The notes: generated by a model not told the origin, from the sequence alone. Shown: positions 1 to 6,100, counted from the first letter of the stretch. The stretch: DNA of 11,127 bases from an uncultured Prevotella sp. (GCA_937898715.1 CALEKA010000057.1:1-11127); one strand, 5' to 3'. Numbers and translations are program-made.

Positions 1-93
1 GCATTTTCGATAGAAAAAAGTTTGAAAGTTTTTTAGGGGTGTGAAAGTTGGGTTATGATTGCTATCTGCTAAAACTCAAATAGCATATTACCC

Positions 94-130
94 AAATCCG
101 CAATGCTCCTAAACGGGGCATTGCGGATTT
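94..130 (+). terminator. Terminator-like perfect hairpin at left edge
   Basis: AAATCCGCAATGC (94-106) pairs perfectly with 118-130. A G-U pair and two G-C pairs extend it to a 16-bp stem with a five-base loop (110-114). An AT-rich stretch follows on the plus strand, but not a clean T-run. It probably ends transcription of a gene left of the window. Bases 1-93 hold no credible gene. Confidence 0.6.
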
Positions 131-183
131 ATTTGTAGTATGCTCGGCTGAGCACTGCTCATCATATAAGGATGCTTGTCTTG

Positions 184-249
184 CCGTTTCCAAACCATCG
201 TTCATCCGTTTCCAAACCATCGTTCATCCGTTTCCAAACCATCGTTCAT
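184..249. repeat. Three exact 22-bp tandem repeats
   Basis: The unit CCGTTTCCAAACCATCGTTC plus AT occurs three times without change at 184-205, 206-227 and 228-249. The same 22-bp period continues in the adjoining GC-rich segment. There are no spacers, so this is not a CRISPR array. Short reading frames across it look like by-products of the repetition. Confidence 0.9.
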
Positions 250-365
250 CCACCGTACACCGAGCGGTGGCAGCATTGCCACCGGGCGGTGGCAGCACGT
301 ACACCGGGCGGTGGCAATGCTGCCACCGGGCGGTGTACGATGGACGGATGGAGATTTGGAGACGG
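228..365. repeat. 138-bp dyad with 22-bp-periodic GC-rich core
   Basis: The core ACCGRGCGGT recurs at 259, 281, 303 and 325, exactly 22 bp apart. The block is also dyad-symmetric about 296.5: 266-283 is the exact reverse complement of 310-327, CGTACACCG (254-262) mirrors 331-339, and TCCAAA (233-238) mirrors 355-360. Of the 43 pairs between 254 and 339 I count 35 matches. GGTGGCA-GCAT-TGCCACC and its mirror copy can each fold as small hairpins. I do not recognise the family. Bases 366-461 show no gene. Confidence 0.8.
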
Positions 366-461
366 GAAAACCTTGATTTTCAGACGGAAAAGCTTAGATT
401 CAGACAATGGCAAAATAGAGGGGAAAGAAAATGCTCCTCTGCGGCGGTTATTAGGTGGGGA

Positions 462-1763
462 TTAGCAGCCCTTGTGCGTCATGATGTTGAGCACGCAGCG
501 GTCGGTCTCATTCATGGCACCAGCGCCAATGCTTACGAGGTTGCGTATGCTGCGGTCTACGTCGTCGTCGATGATGCCCTCTACGCTGCTTACGCAGTTG
601 CCTTGCATGGCGAGCATGGCTGAGAGTACAGCTGTGCTTACTCCCGTGGTGAGCTTGAGCGCACAGCTGGGCTTGGCGCCATCGCAGATCATGCCCGTGA
701 GGTTGGCTATCATGTTTTTTACCGCATAAGTCACTTGCTCATAGCTTCCTCCCATCAGATAGGTGATGCCGCAGCTCGATCCTGTGGCAGCTACTACGCA
801 TCCGCAAAGAGCTGAGAGTGTGCCCAGACTCTGCTTGATATAGATAGCAGTGAGGTGGGAGAGCATGAGCGCACGGGTGAGTTCCTCGTGCGTATTGTGG
901 TTCTCTCGGGCAAAGACTACTACGGGGTTGGTGGCGCAGATGCCTTGATTGCCCGATCCCGAGTTGCTCATCACGGGGATCATGGCTCCCGCCATGCGGG
1001 CGTCGCAGGCACAGGAAGTCGACGAGAGAATGTGTGAGAAGATGCTTTCGCCCATGATGCCGCGCCCCAGTGGACGGCTCAATGCTTTGCCGAGGCAGTG
1101 GCCATAGTTGCCCTGGAGCGAACGTTCGGCTGCTGCGATGTTGAGGCGTGCTGCTTCGTTGATGAATTCTATCTCGGCCTCGGGCATGGTGGTGGCATAT
1201 TCCCACACCTTGTGTAGGCAGAGCTGTAGCTCTTCTTCGGTGCGCTCGGTTGCGGTGGATGAGGCTTGCAGCGGATGGCTTTCTATCATATGGCCATCGT
1301 GCTCTATGCTTACGATGTGGGTATGCTCACGAGCGATGACTACGCGTGCTTGATGCTGGTCGCTGTCTGTGAGGGTCACGTCGACATAGAGCTTCTCGGG
1401 CGCATCTTCTGCCAGTGTGATCTCGATGCGATCTTCGGCAATGAATGCTTTGCCACGGTCTACATCCTCCGGGGTGCAGTGGCCCAATACTTCAAGGCCC
1501 TTGCTTGCATCGCCCGCCAATGCGCCTATGGCTATGGCTATGGGGAGTCCCACCATGCCTGTGCCGGGAATGCCTACGCCCATAGCGTTCTTCAGAATGT
1601 TGGCGCTCAGTCGGGCGCGGATGTGTGTGGGGGTGGAGTGGAGTTCTTGTGCTGCGCGAGCAGCAGCTAAAGCTACGCAAATGGGTTCGGTGCAACCTAT
1701 GGCGGGCACTACCCAGTGGTGGACTAATTGGGTGATTTCTTGTTTTTCGTGGTCGGTGAGCAT
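462..1763 (-). CDS. cyuA: L-cysteine desulfidase / serine dehydratase-alpha family (UPF0597, CyuA/YhaM-like)
   Basis: This 433-residue protein matches the UPF0597 / YhaM (CyuA) family, close to the usual length of about 436. Characterised members use a [4Fe-4S] cluster to split L-cysteine into pyruvate, ammonia and sulfide; relatives deaminate serine. Visible landmarks are GCTEP at 23-27 with Cys24, the glycine-rich segment MGVGIPGTGMVGLP at 61-74, SNSGSGNQGICATNP at 266-280, and GMICDGAKPSCALK at 357-370. Cys320, Cys360 and Cys367 have the 40- and 7-residue spacing I recall for the cluster ligands of the archaeal desulfidase, and Cys24 fits its catalytic cysteine. No signal peptide is seen, so it should be cytosolic. 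The start lies 41 bp after the araC-type stop, which suggests cotranscription. Cysteine rather than serine as substrate is inference, so the symbol is provisional. Confidence 0.8.
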   Translation of the reverse strand: MLTDHEKQEITQLVHHWVVPAIGCTEPICVALAAARAAQELHSTPTHIRARLSANILKNAMGVGIPGTGMVGLPIAIAIGALAGDASKGLEVLGHCTPEDVDRGKAFIAEDRIEITLAEDAPEKLYVDVTLTDSDQHQARVVIAREHTHIVSIEHDGHMIESHPLQASSTATERTEEELQLCLHKVWEYATTMPEAEIEFINEAARLNIAAAERSLQGNYGHCLGKALSRPLGRGIMGESIFSHILSSTSCACDARMAGAMIPVMSNSGSGNQGICATNPVVVFARENHNTHEELTRALMLSHLTAIYIKQSLGTLSALCGCVVAATGSSCGITYLMGGSYEQVTYAVKNMIANLTGMICDGAKPSCALKLTTGVSTAVLSAMLAMQGNCVSSVEGIIDDDVDRSIRNLVSIGAGAMNETDRCVLNIMTHKGC

Positions 1764-1804
1764 GGGGTGATGTGCTAATATCTAATGTCTTAATGTGTTT
1801 CGCC

Positions 1805-2251
1805 TTATTGATTATTCGCATCTTTTTTCCCTTCATTCTCTTGCTGATGCTGTTCGCGGTATTGAAGGGGAGTGCATTTGTAGACACGATTGAAGGCTAT
1901 GTAGAAAGCTTGTCGGCTGGCAAAGCCAGAGAGGAGACCGATGTCTTCGGCCGACATGTGGGCAAAGCGTGACTGCGAGAGCATATTGCACGCGTCGCGG
2001 AGCCGCATACCGTTGACAAGCGAACGATAGTTGCCGCCTGTACATACTGCCACGGCTGTGGTGATGTAGCGAGGAGGTACTTTGAGATCGGCTGCGAGCT
2101 GAGCGGAGCGATAGGAAGGGTCGCGATAAAGCTTCTTCTTCATCAGTTTGTTGATAACTTTCACGTAGATTTCGTATGCCTTCTCTGACCGCATCTGCTT
2201 GTAATAGTCGCGCTCTACTTTTTGGGGAGTATGGTCATTGTTCGTGTTCAT
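1805..2251 (-). CDS. AraC-family helix-turn-helix regulator, short form
   Basis: From the start chosen here the protein has 148 residues. An N-terminal region of about 45 residues (MNTNNDHTPQ...) precedes an AraC-type double helix-turn-helix: the first helices near YRSAQLAADLKVPPRYITTAV, the second near MSAEDIGLLSGFASRQAFYIAFNRVYKCTPLQYR, which ends in the typical T-P-x-x-Y-R. There is no ligand-binding domain, which is common for small Bacteroidetes AraC-like proteins. The frame stays open to an ATG at 2365, but those 38 extra codons are hydrophobic and unlike the family, and a TACCTTTG -7 element (2260-2267) lies inside them. The internal ATG at 2249-2251 is therefore preferred. The gene sits 41 bp before the desulfidase-family gene and may control it. 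Target and ligand cannot be read from the sequence. Confidence 0.75.
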   Translation of the reverse strand: MNTNNDHTPQKVERDYYKQMRSEKAYEIYVKVINKLMKKKLYRDPSYRSAQLAADLKVPPRYITTAVAVCTGGNYRSLVNGMRLRDACNMLSQSRFAHMSAEDIGLLSGFASRQAFYIAFNRVYKCTPLQYREQHQQENEGKKDANNQ

Positions 2252-2259
2252 GATAGCCA

Positions 2260-2267
2260 CAAAGGTA
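2260..2267 (-). promoter_or_regulatory. Bacteroidetes -7 element before the AraC-type gene
   Basis: The minus strand reads TACCTTTG, an exact match to TAnnTTTG. No convincing TTTG -33 box lies 19-21 bp upstream. The likely transcription start is only a few bases before the ATG at 2251, so the mRNA would be leaderless or nearly so. This supports the shorter protein start. Confidence 0.5.
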
Positions 2268-2396
2268 AGTAATAATGTGGAGATGGGATAGAGCGTGGCG
2301 TAAAAAAAACGGGCGAGCATGGTCGGCCGGTTGCTCTCTTGAAGCAGGCTTGGCGTGTGGGGCAATCAGCTCTTTTCGTCTCTAAAAACACAAAAA

Positions 2397-2444
2397 GGCG
2401 AAGCAACGCCTCCACCACACAGGGTGGAGAAGCATTGCTTCGCC
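2397..2444 (-). terminator. Rho-independent terminator downstream of hsp20
   Basis: GGCGAAGCAA (2397-2406) pairs with TTGCTTCGCC (2435-2444). After a small internal loop, CTCCACC (2410-2416) pairs with GGTGGAG (2423-2429) around a six-base loop. On the minus strand the stem is followed by a T-rich tract (complement of ACACAAAAA). It should end the hsp20 transcript before the AraC-type gene. Confidence 0.75.
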
Positions 2445-2476
2445 GAGGCTAACCCCATATAGGGGGTCGTGGAAGA

Positions 2477-2497
2477 GAAGTCTCACGCGGAGACTTC
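2477..2497 (-). other. Short stem-loop just after the hsp20 stop
   Basis: GAAGTCTC (2477-2484) pairs perfectly with GAGACTTC (2490-2497) around the loop ACGCG. It begins 10 bases downstream of the hsp20 stop on the minus strand. With no T-run beside it, it is more likely a 3'-UTR stabilising hairpin ahead of the true terminator. Confidence 0.5.
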
Positions 2498-2507
2498 AGA
2501 AAGATTA

Positions 2508-2927
2508 TTAGTGCACTTCGATAGCGCGAGCTACTTTCGTTTCGCTTGGAGCAACTTTAGGCAATTCGATGCAAAGGATGCCGTGCTTTACTTCAGCAGC
2601 GATCTTGCTCTTATCAACGTCGTCGGGGAGAACAAGCGTCTGTTCGTATTTCGTATAAGAGAATTCGCGACGCAAGTATTTCTTGCCCTTCTTCTCTTCG
2701 TCTTGCTGTTTCTTCTCCATGTTGATGACGAGGTCGCCGTTATCATCGATATGGATGTTGAAGTCGTCCTTTGTCATGCCTGGAGCAGCTACTTCTACGC
2801 TGTAGGTCTTGTCGTCTTCAGCTACGTTGATAGAAGGAGCAGTAGAGTTAGCGCGTTGCATATAACTATTGTCGAAGAAGTCGTTGAATACACTAGGAAG
2901 CCAATCTTGTGATGAATAGCGTGTCAT
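2508..2927 (-). CDS. Small heat-shock protein, Hsp20 / alpha-crystallin family
   Basis: This 139-residue protein is an ATP-independent chaperone that should form cytosolic oligomers and hold unfolding proteins for refolding. The short N-terminal arm (1-30) has WLPSVFNDFF, typical of bacterial Hsp20. The alpha-crystallin domain covers about 32-124: YSVEVAAPGMTKDDFNIHIDD, an acidic/lysine-rich loop near 72-83, and the signature AEVKHGILCIELPK at 111-124. The tail ends in an I-x-V motif (IEV, 136-138), which in the family docks onto a neighbouring subunit. The length is normal and the domain intact. The gene is monocistronic, with a terminator downstream and a sigma-54-like promoter about 85-100 bp upstream of the start. 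Family assignment is firm; its regulation is inferred. Confidence 0.95.
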   Translation of the reverse strand: MTRYSSQDWLPSVFNDFFDNSYMQRANSTAPSINVAEDDKTYSVEVAAPGMTKDDFNIHIDDNGDLVINMEKKQQDEEKKGKKYLRREFSYTKYEQTLVLPDDVDKSKIAAEVKHGILCIELPKVAPSETKVARAIEVH

Positions 2928-3010
2928 AATATATTGTAGTTTTTATTTGTTGTTAATGTGATGTTGTTTGTCCGTGCCCTCATCTCTGAGAGCCGAACAC
3001 CCTACATAGC

Positions 3011-3026
3011 GCAATCATCGTGCCAA
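3011..3026 (-). promoter_or_regulatory. Candidate sigma-54 (RpoN) -24/-12 promoter for hsp20
   Basis: The minus strand reads TTGGCACG-ATGA-TTGC, followed by G. This matches the RpoN consensus TTGGCACG-n4-TTGCW except for the last base, with exactly 10 bases between the -24 GG and the -12 GC. Transcription would start near 2999, giving a leader of about 70 bases before the hsp20 ATG. No matching TAnnTTTG housekeeping promoter was seen in 2928-3060. Confidence 0.6.
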
Positions 3027-3055
3027 AACATTTAGCTGCTTCATTGGCGAAAAAG

Positions 3056-3084
3056 TGTCAGTCGGAGTTGGACTATTTGTCAGT
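3056..3084. promoter_or_regulatory. Possible activator site: paired TGTCAGT repeats
   Basis: TGTCAGT occurs at 3056-3062 and 3078-3084, 22 bp apart (about two helical turns). An AGTC/GACT dyad lies between them. The pair is roughly 55-85 bp upstream of the predicted sigma-54 start, where an enhancer-binding protein could sit. The function is inference. Confidence 0.3.
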
Positions 3085-3140
3085 ACGTGATGGGGAAAAG
3101 GCCCTTTTACCGACAAAAAGTCAAAAAAGTGGGGCTAACA

Positions 3141-3172
3141 TTTGGCATTCTCCCAATCAAGTGGTACTTTTG
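3141..3172 (+). promoter_or_regulatory. Bacteroidetes primary-sigma promoter for the thi operon
   Basis: A TTTG -33 box (3141-3144) lies exactly 20 bases before TACTTTTG (3165-3172), a full TAnnTTTG -7 box. The predicted start at about 3177-3181 is immediately before the TPP aptamer, as expected for a riboswitch leader of about 205 bases. Confidence 0.8.
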
Positions 3173-3182
3173 CGCTTGTGAA

Positions 3183-3281
3183 GACAAAGGGGTGCCAATC
3201 CCTGTGGAGCACAATTCGCTCGATTGGCTGAGATTATACCCTTACGACCTGATGCAGTTAATGCTGCCGTAGGCATTGTAC
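3183..3281 (+). promoter_or_regulatory. TPP (THI-box) riboswitch aptamer
   Basis: All core THI elements appear in order: GGGGTGCC (3189-3196); a pyrimidine-sensing arm closed by GCCAATC (3194-3200) pairing with GATTGGC (3222-3228); CTGAGA (3228-3233); ACCC (3238-3241); GACCTGAT (3246-3253); the GCAG-TTAAT-GCTGC arm; and CGTAGG. A short P1 can form from ACAA (3184-3187) and TTGT (3276-3279). The aptamer binds thiamine diphosphate and should reduce expression of thiSGHF. It sits directly after a strong promoter and before thiS. Confidence 0.95.
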
Positions 3282-3290
3282 CACTCATCT

Positions 3291-3326
3291 TCTGCCCATT
3301 CTTTTCGTAAGCGCCGGGCAGAGCGC
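3291..3326 (+). promoter_or_regulatory. Possible riboswitch expression platform
   Basis: TCTGCCC (3291-3297) can pair with GGGCAGA (3316-3322). That overlaps a competing GCGC (3311-3314) / GCGC (3323-3326) hairpin. Two mutually exclusive stems downstream of the aptamer suit a switch. No T-run follows directly, so the mode of control is unclear. Confidence 0.35.
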
Positions 3327-3386
3327 AAAGGGTCAATCTTTACTCCTTGAGCTTCGCATAACACACATTATATAATATATATACTT

Positions 3387-3584
3387 ATGCAAGTATTCGT
3401 CAACAACAAGGAGGTGCAGACCCAAGCCACCCACCTTTCCGCACTCATTGATCAGCTTGGACTCCCCGCACAGGGCGTAGCAGCTGCTGTCGACAACAAA
3501 ATGGTGCCCCGCACGCAATGGGCCGACTTCGCATTAGCAGAAGGCGCCCACGTCACTGTAATTAAAGCCGCTTGCGGAGGATAG
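3387..3584 (+). CDS. thiS: ThiS sulfur-carrier protein
   Basis: ThiS is a 65-residue ubiquitin-fold protein that delivers sulfur for the thiazole ring of thiamine. The decisive feature is the C-terminal CGG ending: the terminal Gly-Gly is adenylated by ThiF, converted to a thiocarboxylate, and passed to ThiG. The sequence has the family pattern: a short beta-rich start (MQVFVNNKEVQ), a central LxxLIDQLGLPAQGVAAAVDNKMVPRTQW region, and a final strand HVTVIKAACGG. Length is normal. It is the first gene after the TPP riboswitch and starts at an ATG in an AT-rich leader with no clear Shine-Dalgarno, usual for Bacteroidetes. The next gene, thiG, is 218 bp away, unusually far for a thi operon. Confidence 0.95.
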   Translation: MQVFVNNKEVQTQATHLSALIDQLGLPAQGVAAAVDNKMVPRTQWADFALAEGAHVTVIKAACGG

Positions 3585-3602
3585 TTTCAAGAGTTGAAGA
3601 GA

Positions 3603-3680
3603 TTAGGAGTTTATAAGTTAAGAGGTCGCTCCTGTTCTTGATACATAGTTTAGGAGTTTATAAGTTAAGAGGTCGCTCCT
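3603..3680. repeat. Two exact 31-bp direct repeats in the thiS-thiG spacer
   Basis: A 31-bp sequence starting TTAGGAGTTTATAAG and ending GGTCGCTCCT is present exactly at 3603-3633 and 3650-3680 (47-bp offset). Each copy can fold on itself through AGGAG and CTCCT ends. The second copy runs into CTCC...TTATATATAAGGAG, another weak hairpin. Sequence character resembles the TTATAA-rich elements in other spacers of this window. Confidence 0.9.
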
Positions 3681-3766
3681 CTTATATATAAGGAGTGCTC
3701 GGATAGAGGTTCGATGTTCTTATTCTCTTAAATAAAATGCCCCCAACCTCTCCTCTCCCCACAATG

Positions 3767-3794
3767 TAATACTTAATACTTAATACTTAATACT
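3767..3794. repeat. TAATACT x4 microsatellite before thiG
   Basis: Four perfect copies of the 7-bp unit TAATACT end eight bases before the thiG GTG start. Slippage here would change the spacing upstream of thiG. The upstream in-frame TAA at 3788-3790, within this tract, prevents a longer N-terminus. Confidence 0.9.
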
Positions 3795-3802
3795 TTTATA
3801 AA

Positions 3803-4576
3803 GTGTCTATCTTGAAAATAGCTGATCGTGAATTCCATTCACGTCTGTTCGTCGGAACGGGAAAGTTCCGCAGTAATACTGAAATGCAACAAGCCATCGA
3901 AGCCTCAGGCTCAGAGATGGTCACCGTAGCCATGAAGCGTATTGAGCTCGATGATGCCAACGATGATATGCTCGCCCACGTAAAAGGCGACAACATACAG
4001 CTCCTCCCCAACACCTCGGGCGTACGCACAGCCGAAGAGGCTGTGTTCGCTGCACAAATGTCGCGTGAGGCCTTTGGCACTAACTGGCTCAAACTTGAGA
4101 TTCATCCCGATCCGCGCTACCTATTGCCCGATAGTACAGAAACGCTCAAGGCTACCGAGGAACTCGTGAAGCAGGGCTTCATCGTATTGCCCTATTGCCA
4201 GGCCGATCCCACTCTCTGCAAGCACCTCGAAGAAGCCGGTGCTGCAGCCGTAATGCCTTTGGGTGCTCCCATTGGCACAAATCGCGGATTGCAGACTCGT
4301 GACTTCTTGCGCATCATCATTGAGCAGGCCACAGTGCCCGTCGTAGTAGATGCAGGTATTGGTGCTCCGAGTCATGCTGCCGAAGCCATGGAGATGGGCG
4401 CTTCAGCTTGCTTGGTCAATACCGCCATTGCCGTAGCAGGCAACCCCGCACAGATGGCTGCCGCATTCAAGAAGGCCGTAGAAGCAGGCCACGAAGCTTT
4501 CGAAGCAGGACTCGCCGCACAGGTAAGCTCATTCGAAGCCTCTGCAAGTTCACCGCTCACAGCTTTCTTAGGGTAG
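3803..4576 (+). CDS. thiG: Thiazole synthase ThiG
   Basis: ThiG is a 257-residue TIM-barrel enzyme that condenses 1-deoxy-D-xylulose 5-phosphate, dehydroglycine and ThiS thiocarboxylate into the thiazole phosphate of thiamine. Visible family marks are FHSRLFVGTGKF at 11-22, TVAMKRI at 41-47, and NWLKLEIHPDPRYLLPD at 94-110 with Lys97, expected to form the Schiff base with the sugar. Also present are VMPLGAPIGTNRGL and the phosphate-binding VVVDAGIGAPSHAAEAMEMGA with CLVNTAIA. Length is normal and no key segment is missing. The start is GTG: the in-frame stop at 3788 excludes anything longer, and the family begins at this point. It works with thiS, thiH and thiF beside it, under the same TPP riboswitch. 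Confidence 0.96.
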   Translation: MSILKIADREFHSRLFVGTGKFRSNTEMQQAIEASGSEMVTVAMKRIELDDANDDMLAHVKGDNIQLLPNTSGVRTAEEAVFAAQMSREAFGTNWLKLEIHPDPRYLLPDSTETLKATEELVKQGFIVLPYCQADPTLCKHLEEAGAAAVMPLGAPIGTNRGLQTRDFLRIIIEQATVPVVVDAGIGAPSHAAEAMEMGASACLVNTAIAVAGNPAQMAAAFKKAVEAGHEAFEAGLAAQVSSFEASASSPLTAFLG

Positions 4577-4592
4577 GAGAGGAAAAGTTTTA

Positions 4593-4669
4593 AGTTTTGA
4601 GGTTATGAGGTTATAAAGCAACCTTTAGCCAGTCTAAAGCTAACTTTATAACCTTATAACCTTAAAACT
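4593..4669 (+). repeat. Long stem-loop in the thiG-thiH spacer
   Basis: Bases 4593-4618 (AGTTTTGAGGTTATGAGG...) pair with 4644-4669 over 26 bp with two G-U pairs. Inside, CTTTAG (4623-4628) pairs with CTAAAG (4634-4639). There is no T-run that would make it a standard terminator. Bases 4601-4630 match 8007-8036 at 27 of 30 positions, so it belongs to a dispersed family. It may adjust expression or mRNA processing between thiG and thiH. Confidence 0.8.
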
Positions 4670-4707
4670 ACAAACTAAAAATCCCAACACACGCAAAAAC
4701 AGATACA

Positions 4708-5841
4708 ATGTTTTCAGAAGAACTATTAAAATATTCATGGGAAGATACGACGGCAGCCATTGCCGCTAAGACTGAACGCGACGTGGTGCGCGCTTTGCAA
4801 AAGGAACATTGCGATGTCGACGACTTCATGGCACTCATCTCGCCAGTCGCAGAGCCTTACATCGAACAGATGGCTCAGCTCTCACGTAGATATACCGAGG
4901 AACGCTTCGGACGCACGGTGTCAATGTTCATTCCCCTCTACATCACCAACTCTTGTACAAACTCTTGCGTATATTGTGGCTTCCACGTAGCCAACAAGAT
5001 GAAGCGCACCATCCTCACTCCCGACGAGATGGTCAAGGAGTACGAAGCTATCAAGAAGCTTGGCCCCTTTGAAAATCTGCTCATCGTCACGGGTGAGAAC
5101 CCTGCTCTCGCTGGTACACCCTATCTGGCTAAAGCACTCGACTTGGCGAAGCCCTATTTCTCCAATCTGAAGATTGAGGTAATGCCCCTCAGCACAGAAG
5201 ACTATACAGAACTGACTCACCACGGCATGAATGGTGTGATCTGTTTCCAAGAGACTTACCATCGCGAAAACTATAAACTCTACCATCCACGCGGCATGAA
5301 GTCGAACTTCGAATGGCGTGTCAACGGTTTTGATCGTATGGGGCAAGCCGGCGTTCACTCTATTGGTATGGGAGTGCTCATCGGACTTGAGAAGGAATGG
5401 CGTACCGACATCACCATGATGGCGCGCCACCTGCGCTACTTGCAACGCCACTATTGGCGCACGAAGTATAGTGTCAACTTCCCCCGTATGTGTCCGGCAG
5501 AGAATGGCGGCTTCCAGCCCAACTGCGTCATGACCGACCGCGAGCTTGCTCAGCTCACCTTTGCCATGCGCATCTTCGACCACGATGTAGATATCTCTTA
5601 TAGTACACGTGAGAGTCCCGACTTCCGCAACCATATGGCCACACTCGGCGTGACCACGATGTCGGCAGGAAGCCAGACAGAGCCTGGCGGCTATGCCACC
5701 CACAAGGATGCTCTCGAACAGTTCGAAGTGACCGATCCGCGCAGCGTGCCCGAAGTAAGCTCAGCCCTCAAGTCGATGGGTGTAGAACCTGTCTGGAAGG
5801 ACTGGGACGGTAGTTTCGATTTTCTTAATAAGAATAAGTAA
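4708..5841 (+). CDS. thiH: Tyrosine lyase ThiH (radical SAM)
   Basis: This 377-residue oxygen-sensitive radical-SAM enzyme splits L-tyrosine into dehydroglycine, used by ThiG, and p-cresol. The SAM [4Fe-4S] motif is C83-x3-C87-x2-C90 within ITNSCTNSCVYCGF. Further family marks are LIVTGENPA, the EVMPLSTEDYTEL region, GVICFQETYHRENYKLYHPRGMKSNF, GIGVL-type segment SIGMGVLIGLEKEWR, and the C-terminal MSAGSQTEPGGYA. Length matches ThiH (about 370-380). The use of ThiH rather than the oxygen-dependent glycine oxidase ThiO fits an anaerobe. The ATG at 4708 begins the usual N-terminus. A 131-bp hairpin-bearing spacer precedes it and a 358-bp repeat-filled spacer follows. Confidence 0.96.
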   Translation: MFSEELLKYSWEDTTAAIAAKTERDVVRALQKEHCDVDDFMALISPVAEPYIEQMAQLSRRYTEERFGRTVSMFIPLYITNSCTNSCVYCGFHVANKMKRTILTPDEMVKEYEAIKKLGPFENLLIVTGENPALAGTPYLAKALDLAKPYFSNLKIEVMPLSTEDYTELTHHGMNGVICFQETYHRENYKLYHPRGMKSNFEWRVNGFDRMGQAGVHSIGMGVLIGLEKEWRTDITMMARHLRYLQRHYWRTKYSVNFPRMCPAENGGFQPNCVMTDRELAQLTFAMRIFDHDVDISYSTRESPDFRNHMATLGVTTMSAGSQTEPGGYATHKDALEQFEVTDPRSVPEVSSALKSMGVEPVWKDWDGSFDFLNKNK

Positions 5842-5883
5842 GTTTGGAGGTGACTTTAAGTCCTTACTGATGCTTCGGATCTT

Positions 5884-6090
5884 ATATGGGCGGGCTGAAA
5901 GCCCAATGTCGTCCATAGCCCAAGGCAACGCCTTGGGTAGAATTGAGCAAGGATGATACGCCCTGTAGGGGCAAAAGTGAAGCCCCTTAAGAGTACTTTT
6001 GCCCTTTCAGGGCGTAACTACACTGCTTACGTGAGACCCAGGGCGCTGTCCTGGGCTATGGACAGCATTGGGCTTTCAGCCCGCCCATAT
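5884..6090. repeat. 207-bp cloverleaf-like inverted repeat between thiH and thiF
   Basis: The outer 25-bp arms 5884-5908 and 6066-6090 are perfect reverse complements (ATATGGGCGGGCTGAAAGCC...). After a two-base interruption, 5911-5922 pairs exactly with 6052-6063. Inside are three hairpins: CCCAAGGC-AAC-GCCTTGGG (5919-5937); a long one at 5957-6016 with TACGCCCTG / CAGGGCGTA ends and GCAAAAGT / ACTTTTGC inside; and CCCAGG / CCTGGG (6037-6055). Hairpins one and three compete with the outer stem. There is no reading frame of note. The form resembles intergenic palindromic elements of the REP type; mobility is unproven. Confidence 0.9.
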
Positions 6091-6100
6091 TAAATTCGAA

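Noticed and set aside
184..335. CRISPR-like array
   Set aside because: Units are contiguous with no unique spacers of constant length, and no cas genes are present.
172..623. Overlapping small reading frames across the 22-bp repeats
   Set aside because: They arise from repeat periodicity (22 is not a multiple of three, so all frames open), have no family resemblance, and the longest overlaps the desulfidase-family gene.
2252..2365. 38-codon N-terminal extension of the AraC-type regulator
   Set aside because: It is hydrophobic and not family-like, and the TACCTTTG promoter element lies within it, so the ATG at 2251 is preferred.
3096..3108. Small AAAAGG/CCTTTT palindrome between the divergent promoters
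   Set aside because: It is too short and has no loop; there is no evidence that it is an operator.
3087..3272. 61-residue plus-strand frame upstream of thiS
   Set aside because: It covers the promoter and the TPP aptamer; the structured RNA explains the sequence.
4921..5703. 260-residue minus-strand frame opposite thiH
   Set aside because: It is the antisense shadow of a clear ThiH coding sequence and has no recognisable domain.
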